Below, piece by piece: positions 24,801 through 33,964 of a DNA stretch of 42,216 bases (the first letter of the stretch is position 1; each line of letters opens with the position of its first letter). This stretch comes from Caldilineales bacterium (GTDB taxonomy: Bacteria; Chloroflexota; Anaerolineae; JAAEKA01), in NCBI GenBank assembly GCA_021463315.1, contig JAJTXO010000001.1:1-42216 (forward strand), given 5' to 3'. A program made the translations under genes and the position numbers. The notes below the pieces were generated by a model that had not been told where the DNA came from, ran no database searches, and saw nothing but the letters and a program-made list of their open reading frames with translations.

Positions 24801-25364
24801 CTGATCTTCTTTGGCGATCATGCGCACCAGGTAGGCGAGATCGACGAACATCCCGGCTCCAGTGCCACCAGCCACGGAGCTTACGAGATAGACGTCGAGA
24901 TTCTTGATCTGGCCGGTGTTGCGGATGTCGGTGAGTGCGTTGTTGATCAGCTTCTTGATATTCGACAGTGCCGGAGCAGATACGTCACGGAAGACGGCCA
25001 AACGGCCAAACTGACGCAACTGACCGGCGCCCCGCTGCAAGGTGAAGGAAGCGCGAGGCAGCGTCTTGAGATAGGTCTCGGCCTGGAACCAGGAAGCGAC
25101 GTGAGGGTGCTTGTTGCGACGCACCTCTACGGCGTAGTCGTAGACGTCGCCGCCAATCCAGAAATATTCTCCTGGCTCCAGGGTCACGCCTCGTAGCGTG
25201 TTGTTAGAGTTGTCCATTGGTTCCTGATCCTGAACAGTATCAAGCGCCAGCAAGCGAACGTTAGGCGGTAGCTTGCGCTGTTCACCCCCCGTCAGTTGCG
25301 CTTTGATGTGTTGCAAGGTCAGTACTCCTGTACCGCCGAGTCCAATGATGAGCCCTGCCTTCAT
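21888..25364 (-). CDS. Soluble tubulin/FtsZ-superfamily protein (tubulin-like, Tubulin_2 type)
   Basis: A 1158-residue protein with no membrane segment. The N-terminus has a nucleotide-binding strand and loop GLIIGLGGTG (4-13), and AGGTGAG at 165-171 corresponds to the GTP-phosphate-binding tubulin signature G-G-G-T-G-S-G. These features, and the size of about 1000-1200 residues, fit the bacterial tubulin-like family of large proteins, in which the GTPase fold is followed by a long helical and beta region of unknown role. It probably binds GTP and polymerises or switches on membranes. GAGAGGAA precedes the ATG at good spacing. It sits between a vWA membrane protein (64 bp upstream) and the membrane-spanning tubulin fusion, suggesting a working pair of tubulin-like subunits. 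Superfamily assignment is strong; polymerisation is inferred. Confidence 0.85.
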   Translation of the reverse strand: MKAGLIIGLGGTGVLTLQHIKAQLTGGEQRKLPPNVRLLALDTVQDQEPMDNSNNTLRGVTLEPGEYFWIGGDVYDYAVEVRRNKHPHVASWFQAETYLKTLPRASFTLQRGAGQLRQFGRLAVFRDVSAPALSNIKKLINNALTDIRNTGQIKNLDVYLVSSVAGGTGAGMFVDLAYLVRMIAKEDQNDQKVTMRGFLVLPEAFSAIPTGIDTSMRARSYAAMRENRRFMVDFVWDTGYPMYYQPSGKGGVWRSEIRTKLFDSLYHIDGQRANNPLTQVLPKFGVTATIGDAVVAMLDDPEDKYGQHNQNVITAAGRSEDVTSSTAFDSAIGTYTMSLPMRQIVDWLAHRLTLQILEALTTPATLDEDGYPTRLAADRNLEAGDGSRGRDAAMQFMQTGEVVSLTSDEKIMMTLLPGEILRIASRYSLQNQALFQELAARNPEEWETVLDPTGDTPDVLAIRQQVQVELSSRLSAEVPPKLAGEKPQDAVVRIQPGVERYKAEHLGREDSRTGQRSGGKYRQALELYSAKHVDRFRDALRLEIINVLNGSSQRKPVESKTGKLAYARDMLDGLDLLLGRFILALDATHELREQLGTRVSLLGNVQSARQEMERKPGGILGWGGSQKAYLQAEEELIGMAKVDLTEAVLRQSARQMQDYVRGLKESADSWSQILALGYDGLYGWTIRGQKKLSDILQEQGEVKVRRVLPEPADRQEYYDGLYNKYTQELQDGLAAVLNDLTWGIEKRRSGGKDVTSLTLAIADQQAESDGRGQERNLETLLSRCREIFRDVWQQESILKYLMIKYPRSEALAKELVDNGGPLLMITGGTGTTPANYFHVSHGRDGQERIYLDGVKTALVKISGATGVLNEVISSADRFACRLIYTLDLVPLDSVQSYTGARPAYLNYAQRVENADARGVLGRETLHLFPAEVNAAKFEARIPRELNVPARELHNEVVLQLENIEQFRMFVRAWVYGVVGRGGDETGGSRVHYYALKLPEENISQRLFGEQRESKIYLTLPEQGTPSLLQALETFQYIGKDAHYEIEERIPYDRMQRAIEDAKTMAVSRRLDQELTIDKPIQTHLVNLPPADQERARRLLGERDILKARQEDVLKDLKDTNNSVQIRDVATVFWLALEDEIKSVQEAIVSLLEASRGVR

Positions 25365-25428
25365 GGTCTGTTCCTCTCAATCTGCTGATTATGGCCAGTT
25401 GCCACTGGTGTCACAGTTGTCGTTGCTG

Positions 25429-28347
25429 TTACCAATTGATCGAGCTCGGCGCGCCGCCGCCTCGTTTGTCCGTGTAGGTCAGGAAGAACCCTGGGTTGAG
25501 CGGCGCACGAGCGCCGTTGGTCAGGTCGCGCACCAAAGGAGCCCCCTTGGTCTTGGTCACTTTCACCTTGACGCCGTTCTTGGTTCCGGTGACGCGCACT
25601 GATTTCACGCCAGCCAATGGCGCATTGGGGGTCCATTTCAGAGTGTGAACGCCGCGGCCGTCCAAATTGATCGGCGCTCCAAGCGTCCGTTCATTGCTGT
25701 CGATGATCGTCAACACGCCCGTCGCCTTCTGCTTGAAAAAGTGGTTGCTAGCAAAAGACCATCCGACAAACAGCAAGCACCCAAGGATGAGCGCAAACAC
25801 GGCATAGGTCACCGGCAGCAAGCGGTTTGGAATGCGCACCACGCTGAGCGATTGTGGTTGTTCGTCCCAGATGTAGGCTGGCTTGAGCGGCGCATTGCCC
25901 ACCACATTGATCAGATAGGTGTCGCGACCGGTCAGCCCATCGCCGAAGGCCCGCCACCGACCGGTTTCGCCGGCCGGTTCGATGGTAACTTCGCCGCTGC
26001 GATCTTGCCCCTGGCTGTCGCTGATCGACACCGTGAACGGTGGCCTCGCCGGATCCGTCAATGCCAGAGCCGGATCGATGGGCTGGCCGTCGCCAAGTAG
26101 CTCCACGCGGACATCCAGCGGGTTCTTGAGGAAAGGCAGGATGCCGTTGTACGCCAGCTTGTCTCCATTCTTGGGCGAGACGACCGCCAACGACAGTAGT
26201 GTGGTCGGCGTGACCTGGAATGTTCCCACCTGGTCATCGAAGACGATGCGAGGAGAATCGCCGGTAGTGTTGAAGCGTGCTGTGACGTCTACAGAGCCCG
26301 ACTTCTGAGGGCGAACGGTGGCCGTCCACATTCCGTCGCCCTGAGACTGAAGCGCGTGGGCGCCCTCTTCTGCCCCCGTCAATATGATCTCACCTGCCAA
26401 GGTTGGGGCTGGATTGGCGCCAGTCACAGGCCTGCCATTGCGATCCACGAGTTGCAGTTGAACATCAACGGCGCCGTACTGCGGCTGAGGATCATCCAAT
26501 CCGACCAATTGCACTGCCAGCGGCGCCACGGTGAGCGTACCTAGAGACTGATCAAGCGCACCAGAGCCAGCGCCCGATCCAGCTTGGTTAGTAGTAAGGG
26601 CAATGGGGTGGTCGCCAGGTTCCAACGAAACGACTGAGGCAAGCAACGAACCGTCTTGCTGGGCCTGCAACGGAAACGTCAGCCTGCCTTGGGATTCATC
26701 TAGAGCGAGATATAGTTGACTGCCCAGGGTCGTAAAGACCTCGGGTGCCACCCGTCTGCCCTGATCGTCGGTGATCTCGATCTTGACCTCAGAAGGGACC
26801 AGCACCGTGGTGGCGGGGGCTTCTACGAGCCGCGGGCGCGTGGTGCTGACCGTGAATTCGCCTTTGTCCTCGTTCAACAACTCAATGGGGTTGCCGTTGG
26901 GATCCTGAGTTGTGGCGGTGATACCGATGCGATACGTACCTGGCTCGGCTGGCGTGAACGGCGCCGTGTAGATGCCTTGTTCGTCTTGAACGAGTGGGAT
27001 TACCGCTTCACCCGAAGGCTGAGTGATCCGGGCTTCGACATCAAGACGATACTTGGGATCAGCATAACGGGGCAAGGCCGAACCGGCATAGCCACTGAGT
27101 TTTAGTTGAATGGGTGCTGGCACGTACTGCAACTGCTGTCCTGTGGGACTCAGCAGTTGGGCCACCATTTGCACTTCCTCACGGTAGATTTTCGGGTCTA
27201 GTCTGGCGTCAGGTGGACAAACGATGTCCCAGAAACCAGGCTCAGGATTGGGGATCTTGATGGTTTCGATGACCGAGTTCGATCCTGTGACTGTAGCTTT
27301 GCTGGGATCATCCAGATTCAGGTCGACATTGTTCACCCGGAGGCCGATCCGATCCTGGGAATTGACCTTGTGAACGTTGAACCTGATCAACTGAAGGTAG
27401 GGTGGAATGACCTGGGGACCACATTCAGCAGGAAAACCACCGGGTCCCATACCCATATCTCGCCGCAATTCCTCAAGGTACTGCTGAAGCGTTGCACCAG
27501 CCTGTTCATTTCTTTCGACCAATTGCGCGTTGTTGCTGGTGACTTGGTTCCAGTACCGCACCACTGGGCCCCATTGATCCCGATCGCTGTCATTCATACC
27601 GACAATAAAAATACGATACTCAGGGTAGGGGAAGTTGTCACGAACATAGGGTATCAGATCTGCCATGTAGCGATCCAAAGGAATCGGCGTCCGGGGTGTC
27701 GGCGTCGCGGTTGCCCCATCCGAGGACGGAGGGGGCGACTGGACCGTGGTTTCGACGGGTGGCAGGACATAAGGTATACCATCTGTCAGCATGATGATAG
27801 CGCGCAGCCGATTACCCGGCAGACCCTCAGCATCCATAGCGTCGAAGATTTGCCTCGCATGCTCGAATGCCAGCAGTTGATTGGTATTGCCCAGGTTGCG
27901 CTGACCGAAGCTCTCGGCGCTCACTTGTTGCTGTAATTCATCAAGCTTGGGACCCCATTCCTGATCGGACCTGGGATCGATGGTTATTATCGGCGGATCA
28001 AGACGCGACTCCACTGTGTCGCCAAAGTCCAGCAAAGCCACACGGAAATCATTCTCCAGATCCAGACCATAGGTTAGGCTGGCGCTTCCCAGCCAGTCCA
28101 TAATGAACTTGGCTGCCTCGAAACGCAATTCGTTGCTGTCGTTGACTGCGGGATGATCGGAGCTGCCATAGTTGAGCCCACCCATCGAGCCGCTTTGGTC
28201 CACGAGAATTACCAAGTCCAAGCCATCGTAGGGACGCTCGCCGCTCTGCCCAAGGACAGCAGCAGGCATGACCAACGCGGCAATGAGCACTAGAACCACA
28301 AGTATCAGTGAGATACCATGCTGAATGTGGCGGAAAGCATGATGCAT
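25429..28347 (-). CDS. Membrane vWA protein with multiple beta-sandwich outer domains
   Basis: A 972-residue protein with a signal/anchor helix (about 11-32) followed directly by a vWA domain whose MIDAS is DQSGS (50-54). A TDGIPYV element and a FIVGMND strand lie further along. Residues about 310-840 consist of several Ig-like beta-sandwich domains, including YRIGITATTQDPNG-style repeats. A membrane helix at about 845-868 leads to a cytosolic, probably beta-rich tail of about 100 residues. It would be a metal-dependent ligand or cell-wall binding receptor facing outward. The ATG has an excellent AAGGAGGAAA at 8-base spacing, so it may be well translated. It precedes the soluble tubulin-like gene by 64 bp; vWA partners of tubulin-like proteins fit proposed remodelling systems. 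Confidence 0.85.
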   Translation of the reverse strand: MHHAFRHIQHGISLILVVLVLIAALVMPAAVLGQSGERPYDGLDLVILVDQSGSMGGLNYGSSDHPAVNDSNELRFEAAKFIMDWLGSASLTYGLDLENDFRVALLDFGDTVESRLDPPIITIDPRSDQEWGPKLDELQQQVSAESFGQRNLGNTNQLLAFEHARQIFDAMDAEGLPGNRLRAIIMLTDGIPYVLPPVETTVQSPPPSSDGATATPTPRTPIPLDRYMADLIPYVRDNFPYPEYRIFIVGMNDSDRDQWGPVVRYWNQVTSNNAQLVERNEQAGATLQQYLEELRRDMGMGPGGFPAECGPQVIPPYLQLIRFNVHKVNSQDRIGLRVNNVDLNLDDPSKATVTGSNSVIETIKIPNPEPGFWDIVCPPDARLDPKIYREEVQMVAQLLSPTGQQLQYVPAPIQLKLSGYAGSALPRYADPKYRLDVEARITQPSGEAVIPLVQDEQGIYTAPFTPAEPGTYRIGITATTQDPNGNPIELLNEDKGEFTVSTTRPRLVEAPATTVLVPSEVKIEITDDQGRRVAPEVFTTLGSQLYLALDESQGRLTFPLQAQQDGSLLASVVSLEPGDHPIALTTNQAGSGAGSGALDQSLGTLTVAPLAVQLVGLDDPQPQYGAVDVQLQLVDRNGRPVTGANPAPTLAGEIILTGAEEGAHALQSQGDGMWTATVRPQKSGSVDVTARFNTTGDSPRIVFDDQVGTFQVTPTTLLSLAVVSPKNGDKLAYNGILPFLKNPLDVRVELLGDGQPIDPALALTDPARPPFTVSISDSQGQDRSGEVTIEPAGETGRWRAFGDGLTGRDTYLINVVGNAPLKPAYIWDEQPQSLSVVRIPNRLLPVTYAVFALILGCLLFVGWSFASNHFFKQKATGVLTIIDSNERTLGAPINLDGRGVHTLKWTPNAPLAGVKSVRVTGTKNGVKVKVTKTKGAPLVRDLTNGARAPLNPGFFLTYTDKRGGGAPSSINW

Positions 28348-28370
28348 TATCGGATTTCCTCCTTGGGATT

Positions 28371-29276
28371 CTACTTCCCTAGGACAAGACGATCGGCAAG
28401 AAACTTCGGATAGCCGCTGTCAAGCATCAGATCCTGAACTGAGGCGATATCATAAGGAATCCGCCGAAATGAGACATGCAAGTGATCTTGATCAAGAGCG
28501 AGTATGACATAAGAAGCCCGGGCATCATGGTCGCGTGGCTGACCAATGCTGCCAGGACAAAGCACAATCCGCTGGCTGTCAAGCTCAGTGAGTTCGATGA
28601 TCACCTCACTGCGTTCCGTGATAGCGCCGTTCTTGGGCGACCGTGACTCGTTCCAAGTGTTGCCATCGGCGCGATGCATAAGCGTTGGGACATGGGTATG
28701 ACCCACTACAAGCAGACGGGTCACATCAGCGCCCAGATAACGGTCAATGTTTCGGAAAGCACTGTTGGCTTGGATCGAGTCACGCAAGTAGGAAGCCTCA
28801 CCTTTAACATTCACCATGCTATCTGGACCTTCTATGACAGTGCCATGAGCAATCACCACGCCAGACACTGGCGCCGACCAAGTCGGCGCTGCTGCCATCC
28901 GTTGATACCAGCTTCGCTCCTCATAGCCCGCCAACTCCCAGGCCTGAATCTGCAGGGCATCGGCTGAACCCATGTTGCCAATCAAATCCCTGAGATCATC
29001 CGGCGTATCGTCAGCCTTGCAGCTCATGTTGCCGCGCAAGCAGTGGACGAGGCCCAGGTCGTGGTTTCCGGCCAGCCATGGCTCACCTTCGCCAAGCAGA
29101 TCGTCCAAGCGCTGCAAGCATTGCCTTGGCTGCGGACCATAGCCAACGGCATCGCCGAGAAACCAACAGGCATCGATCCGCTGCGAAGCAACCTGGCATG
29201 TTGCCTGGATGTCGTCAAGAACCGCCTCCAAGGCAACTAAGTTGGCGTGGACGTCCGACAGCAATGCTACTCGCAT
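28371..29276 (-). CDS. Calcineurin-like metallophosphoesterase
   Basis: A 301-residue soluble enzyme. All metal-binding blocks are present: D8-x-H10 (LLSDVHAN), GD (41-42), GNHD (70-73), a HG block (VIAHGT) and GHTH (VVGHTHVP), followed by the PGSIGQPRD element common in YfcE/MJ0936-type phosphodiesterases. It hydrolyses a phosphoester with two bound metal ions; whether the substrate is a phosphoprotein, nucleotide or small molecule cannot be told. An upstream ATG at 29282 makes a 4-bp overlap with the preceding stop, but the GGGAG in that region is 6 bases from the ATG at 29276, which I prefer. Position between the helical scaffold and the vWA/tubulin genes allows a role as phosphatase opposing the nearby kinase (inference). 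Confidence 0.88.
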   Translation of the reverse strand: MRVALLSDVHANLVALEAVLDDIQATCQVASQRIDACWFLGDAVGYGPQPRQCLQRLDDLLGEGEPWLAGNHDLGLVHCLRGNMSCKADDTPDDLRDLIGNMGSADALQIQAWELAGYEERSWYQRMAAAPTWSAPVSGVVIAHGTVIEGPDSMVNVKGEASYLRDSIQANSAFRNIDRYLGADVTRLLVVGHTHVPTLMHRADGNTWNESRSPKNGAITERSEVIIELTELDSQRIVLCPGSIGQPRDHDARASYVILALDQDHLHVSFRRIPYDIASVQDLMLDSGYPKFLADRLVLGK

Positions 29277-29278
29277 GA

Positions 29279-32200
29279 TCATCTCCCGGAACAGTTTTCT
29301 TGCGCCGCGGGCATGATGCCATCCCAGCCTTGGTATTGGGGAGCAATCTTTTTGGCGGCGCCAATCAACTGGTTCAACTCGGCACACAGATCTCGACGCT
29401 GTTGTGAGTTTGGACCCTTAAAACCGAACTTTTTCTTGCGCAACTCATCGAGAGTTGCGCCTATTGCCTCCAAATAGCTGTAGAAGTTCGCCTCATCTCT
29501 GGGCAGAAGTTCCAATAACGGGAGCGTGTCATCCGAGCGAGGTCCTTCTAACAGTTCGATATCACGTTGGGCAGATCCCAAGGCCTCCTGGCGCGCGGTA
29601 AAAATCTGTTGAACTCGCTTGCTCAAGGCCACCTTCGGATCCGCGACAGCCAGGAAAGGGCTGCCGGTGGAGTCCCGTGGATCAAGCAGGTAGCGCTGAC
29701 ACCGTCTCAGAGACCATCTGTTATCCAAGCTGGCAACCTCACTGCTATCGGTACCTAGAGCATCCTGGATGATTTTCTTCGCCTCACCGAACATTCCCTG
29801 CTGCCAGCGATTGCGACAGACGGGTTCCCCATGCTGTCTCCAGCCTAACCGTTTGCAGTCCGGCGGGATCGGGGACTCTGAGCGCCAGCCCTGTAAACCC
29901 ATTGGCTTTTGCCACAGGTCTACCAACTGCCATTGTGCGAGCCGCGTTTCTGTCAAGCCTTTGACGTTGTCGCTTGTTGACTTTCCAACAAGAGGAAGAT
30001 TATCATCCAACCAGGGATCATAGATGCGCACGTTGCGAATGACTTCGAACTGGCCATCTGCATCCAGCTTCTCAATCTCCTGGGTCAATTTCACGATTAC
30101 TTCAAAGTTCTCATCATGCACCGCCTGCTGCAAGCGCTTGAGGGTCGTTGCGATTTCGGCGCGACTTCTTTGCGCCTCAGCCAATTCCTTTTTCAGCGCC
30201 TCGACAGTGATGTGCTGGCTGAAAGGCAAGTCCAACGCGTTGATATCGCCCAGGACATCTTTTATTCGCTCGAAGGGGTCATCATCGCCGTTGGGTTGAG
30301 AGCCGAAGGATTGCTGCCCACGGCTCGGCGGCACCCATTCGCCCGATGAGAACGCCTTGCCCCGAGCGCCGCGCAGGCGCGCCCGCCCTTGCTGCACCAG
30401 CCGCTCCAAATGCTTCAGATCCTTGATCCTGCGATTGATCTTCTCCACACAGGCCTTGGCGCTCTGCTGGCCCTCAGCTTGCCCAAGGCTCAGCGCCTGT
30501 TGATCCAATAACGCGCTGATGTCAAAGGCCCGACTTTGCAGTTGTTCGGCATGTTCGATCTGAATTTGCAGCGATCGGTGTGGTTCAACTGATTTGAGAC
30601 GACCGTCTGCATCCGGAATCTCGCTGGGGCCTGTAAAATCCTCCATAAGCGCTTCAGTGTCGATCTCCAATTGCCGCACGCTGGCGCCTGCACGACTGAT
30701 CTCGGTGCGTGCTTCGGGCGCCTGTGGATCCAATGTCATGATCTTGACAGCCAGGGCCCATCTGCCTGGATCGCTGTCAGGCAGTTCCTTCATCCGAGCC
30801 GAGAGTCGCCGGATCAAATCTTGTTTGCAGTCAGAAAACCATCGATCAATCTCCAAGGCTTTGTCAGGCTGTCTCTGACGAAGATCGCTCACGGCTTTGC
30901 TTGCGGACCTATACTGAACGGCGTGATTGTCCTCACGTAGCGCAGCCTGCACGATGATCTGGGTATCGTGAATATCCTTCAGCTTCTCGGTCGTTGCGCG
31001 CAGTTGATCGATGCTCGGTTGGTTAGCGCCACTCTGCGCCTGATCATAGCCTTGCGCCGTATCCAGATACTGAAGCGCTTCATCATAGCGGTCTCGGTCT
31101 ACAGACAATCGAGCCAACTCCAGCCATGCCTCTGCGTCGTCCTGATACTCGAGAACGAACTTCAGCCAGACGCTTTGCGCATCGGCTAAGCCCTGATCTC
31201 TCTGTTCCTTTTGCCTGTTGCGATTGGTGCTGGCTTGCTGCCTGGTCCGATCACGCGCTATGGAACGGCGTTTCTGCTGCAGGTCGTCGTCGTTGGGGGT
31301 AAGCTGAATGGCCTTATCCATCAGTTCCTTGGCCGTCTCGAGCGATGGCCCCCCTGCCTTCCGAGCGATAGCTGCTGCGCGCGCGTAGATGCCCGGCATG
31401 TTCTTCTGTTGCCACTCCTCCCCTGCGACCGGCGCCAACCGCTTCAAGTCGTCCAATCGCTGCTCGATCTGCTCCAACGGGGCCACCTTGGGGTTGTTCT
31501 TGATGGCGTTCAACTGTCCTTCCAGCCGTTTCTGCCAGGCGCGCTCATAAATATGGGCCTGCGCCCGAATCTTCACACCAAGTTCGCCCGGCTGATCGAA
31601 CCATGGCTTGAGCAATTCGATTGCCTTGCCAAAGTCCTGCACTGCCGCGGCTCGCGCTGCGTCCTCCAAGGAACGAGTGGCCTGATCGGTCTTCGATTTG
31701 GCGTTTTGTATTTCATCTCGGTATTCCTGAGCGCTCGCCGCATCCTCGGCCTTCCTCGTGACAAGTTCCTGCAGAATAGGTTCGGCCTCATCGCGGAAAC
31801 CGCCTCCCATATTGAAGAGCCGTTGAGCGATCAAGAACTGGCGTCTCAAATCCAACCGTTCGCGCGTGTCCTTTAGATCGTCAGGTTCGCCGACTTGCTG
31901 TTGCAGACGACGCAGCCGCTCTATCCGCTGCTCCAACTCGACTTGAGTCAGGCTGCGGTAGCCTTCCTCGATTTCCTGCAACGCGGCGCGCAGATCCTTG
32001 CGCGCCCGAATGCTGTCCTGCCAACCAGCAAGAACCGGAAAGAAACTGGCGAGATCTCCCACCGATCGTTGGATCGAACGCAGCCGTTCTTCGGCGCGTG
32101 CAGGTTCGCTCTCGATCAGGCGTTCCATCTCATCGGCTTGCGCGCTAATCTCGCGCCCCAACGTCTGTAGACGAGTAGCGCGCTGCACCAAACTGTCAGC

Positions 32201-33760
32201 CTGGTCATGGAGAAGCCGTTGGTTCAGGTCATCTGTCTGCAAAAGGTCTCGCAGGTTAGCCGCCTGCTTTTCAGCCTCTTCCCAGCGACCTGCGATCAAG
32301 TCCTCTCGGCATCTGACCAGCGCGTTCTGCATTCTTGAGGCCACCGATGGCCATAGCCGCGCCTTGGCAGCTTCAACACTCTTCGCTGCCGGGTCTAGCC
32401 TGGCAGCCGAAAGCAACGAATTCCAGCCAGCAATCGGGTCATCAAAGAGGGATGCTTCTGACGCCGCCTTGTCGACCCGATCGCGCGTCTGGACACGCGG
32501 TTCGACTTCCGTTCGGAATTCTCGCAGGTTGCGCTTTTCACTATCCGGTAGATGTGGAAACTGTTCTGCGATTGAGATGACTTCTAGGGCATAACTAGGA
32601 TCAGAAGGGATGGCTTGCTCCGCTTCCGCCCGATATCGCCTTGCCTTTGTGGTGCTGAACTTCCCGATTTCCTGATTGAGTATGTCCAACGCAGCATCCG
32701 CTGGTGCGTAACCCGTCTGCCTCACGACCGGTTTAAGCTTCCCATCCTCAACTAGCTCCCGGATTTCATACAATGGCAATTCAGCAGCGCCTTGCGCTTT
32801 CCTGTCGCGTAGATCTGCCTCAACCTTAAGAAACTCCTCCAAGCTGAGACCGGTAAGCCACACCTGTTCTTTTTGAGCGGCTGTGGTCTCTTGCTGAATT
32901 GCATAGTCTACAAAATCCTTCAGCCTACTGACGTGTGGGTATCTGCTGGCAGCCCGCTCAGCCTCTTGCCTCGCCAGCCTCGCGTCTTTCAGAAGACCGC
33001 TAGACCACAGTCTCAGTAGTTCATCCTCAACGCGTTTGATTTCGGTTTCGATCTCCTGCTGTTGTTTCGAGAGGTTGACCTTCCTGCGCAGGTCAATCAA
33101 CGCGGGGAGTTCAGGATCCACCTGATCGAATTTTGCAACCAGAGCATCTGCTTCTCTGAAGTCATTCCTCTCAATGCTTGTCTTGAGTTGCTCGAGCAAG
33201 ATCCCCGCAAGATCCTTTTGGCGGCGCAGGATATCATCCCGTTTGCTCTGCACCTCCACCTTGCGCCCGCGTCGGGCGCTGTCAACCGCCTGCTGCGCAA
33301 CAGCTAGCGCATCAGCAAATCGCTCTTGTGTCGCCAGATCCAAAGCCTCGGCTAGAAACGCGCTGGTACGTGAGTCTATCTCTGCGATCTCTGTCTCTTT
33401 ACGTTCTAGTTTGATGGTGGCGATCAACTCCTCAATGGCATGAAGCTGACGCGCACCGCGGGCAAACGCTCTCGCATCTTCGAGGCTCTCCAGGGCGTTA
33501 TCCCAGTCCCACCGCCCATGTGCTGTTTCGGCCTGGCTGAACAACGCTCGATAGGTTGGGTCTTCATCCTCAAAAGGCTCATCGGATACCACAGCGGAAC
33601 GAGACGACTCGCGCAGAAGTTGTCGCACCTCTGCTGCTTCTTGCGACAACTGGTCGTATTCTTGCTCGAAGCCAGGAATCACTGTGCCTGACGGTGCAAA
33701 CTGGCTGATTTCAGTTTCCAGATCAAGGAGCCTTTGTTGAAGCTCATCGATGGTAGCCAT
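29279..33760 (-). CDS. Giant coiled-coil/helical-repeat scaffold protein
   Basis: A 1493-residue soluble protein that is almost entirely alpha-helical, rich in Glu, Gln, Arg, Leu and Ala. It begins with a coiled-coil heptad stretch (IDELQQRLLDLETEISQF near residue 4). A recognisable TPR-like pair occurs near residues 865-905 (AWLELARLSVDRDRYDEAL). No membrane helix or catalytic motif is seen. I chose the ATG at 33760 because GGAGAT lies 7 bases upstream; the upstream 20 codons look non-coding. It is the first gene of the central series, after a 204-bp gap that probably holds the promoter. Its stop lies immediately before the phosphoesterase start. The likely role is a large structural scaffold linking components of the locus; this is inferred from composition and position. 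Confidence 0.82.
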   Translation of the reverse strand: MATIDELQQRLLDLETEISQFAPSGTVIPGFEQEYDQLSQEAAEVRQLLRESSRSAVVSDEPFEDEDPTYRALFSQAETAHGRWDWDNALESLEDARAFARGARQLHAIEELIATIKLERKETEIAEIDSRTSAFLAEALDLATQERFADALAVAQQAVDSARRGRKVEVQSKRDDILRRQKDLAGILLEQLKTSIERNDFREADALVAKFDQVDPELPALIDLRRKVNLSKQQQEIETEIKRVEDELLRLWSSGLLKDARLARQEAERAASRYPHVSRLKDFVDYAIQQETTAAQKEQVWLTGLSLEEFLKVEADLRDRKAQGAAELPLYEIRELVEDGKLKPVVRQTGYAPADAALDILNQEIGKFSTTKARRYRAEAEQAIPSDPSYALEVISIAEQFPHLPDSEKRNLREFRTEVEPRVQTRDRVDKAASEASLFDDPIAGWNSLLSAARLDPAAKSVEAAKARLWPSVASRMQNALVRCREDLIAGRWEEAEKQAANLRDLLQTDDLNQRLLHDQADSLVQRATRLQTLGREISAQADEMERLIESEPARAEERLRSIQRSVGDLASFFPVLAGWQDSIRARKDLRAALQEIEEGYRSLTQVELEQRIERLRRLQQQVGEPDDLKDTRERLDLRRQFLIAQRLFNMGGGFRDEAEPILQELVTRKAEDAASAQEYRDEIQNAKSKTDQATRSLEDAARAAAVQDFGKAIELLKPWFDQPGELGVKIRAQAHIYERAWQKRLEGQLNAIKNNPKVAPLEQIEQRLDDLKRLAPVAGEEWQQKNMPGIYARAAAIARKAGGPSLETAKELMDKAIQLTPNDDDLQQKRRSIARDRTRQQASTNRNRQKEQRDQGLADAQSVWLKFVLEYQDDAEAWLELARLSVDRDRYDEALQYLDTAQGYDQAQSGANQPSIDQLRATTEKLKDIHDTQIIVQAALREDNHAVQYRSASKAVSDLRQRQPDKALEIDRWFSDCKQDLIRRLSARMKELPDSDPGRWALAVKIMTLDPQAPEARTEISRAGASVRQLEIDTEALMEDFTGPSEIPDADGRLKSVEPHRSLQIQIEHAEQLQSRAFDISALLDQQALSLGQAEGQQSAKACVEKINRRIKDLKHLERLVQQGRARLRGARGKAFSSGEWVPPSRGQQSFGSQPNGDDDPFERIKDVLGDINALDLPFSQHITVEALKKELAEAQRSRAEIATTLKRLQQAVHDENFEVIVKLTQEIEKLDADGQFEVIRNVRIYDPWLDDNLPLVGKSTSDNVKGLTETRLAQWQLVDLWQKPMGLQGWRSESPIPPDCKRLGWRQHGEPVCRNRWQQGMFGEAKKIIQDALGTDSSEVASLDNRWSLRRCQRYLLDPRDSTGSPFLAVADPKVALSKRVQQIFTARQEALGSAQRDIELLEGPRSDDTLPLLELLPRDEANFYSYLEAIGATLDELRKKKFGFKGPNSQQRRDLCAELNQLIGAAKKIAPQYQGWDGIMPAAQENCSGR

Positions 33761-33964
33761 GCAATATCTCCAGGGTCTTCGGTTGGCAGAAGGCGCAATA
33801 CCGGTGGTTGCGAATTCCACCTGCCATCACTCGGCAAGACAGTCGAGCGTTGGGAAATCTTTCAACGGCGGGACTGAATCGTGAGGTACAAATCCAACGT
33901 CATTTTGTGCCCGTGACAATGGTGTGCTAGATTCACCTGTCGGCGCTGACCACAACCAAGTCCT
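33761..33964 (-). promoter_or_regulatory. Gap likely to hold the promoter of the central gene series
   Basis: This 204-bp region precedes the first gene of the central co-directional series. A TTGTCA on the minus strand (complement of 33915-33920) resembles a -35 box, but the best match 17 bases later (TGGATT) is poor, so no specific promoter is claimed. No repeat or small gene stands out. Confidence 0.3.
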
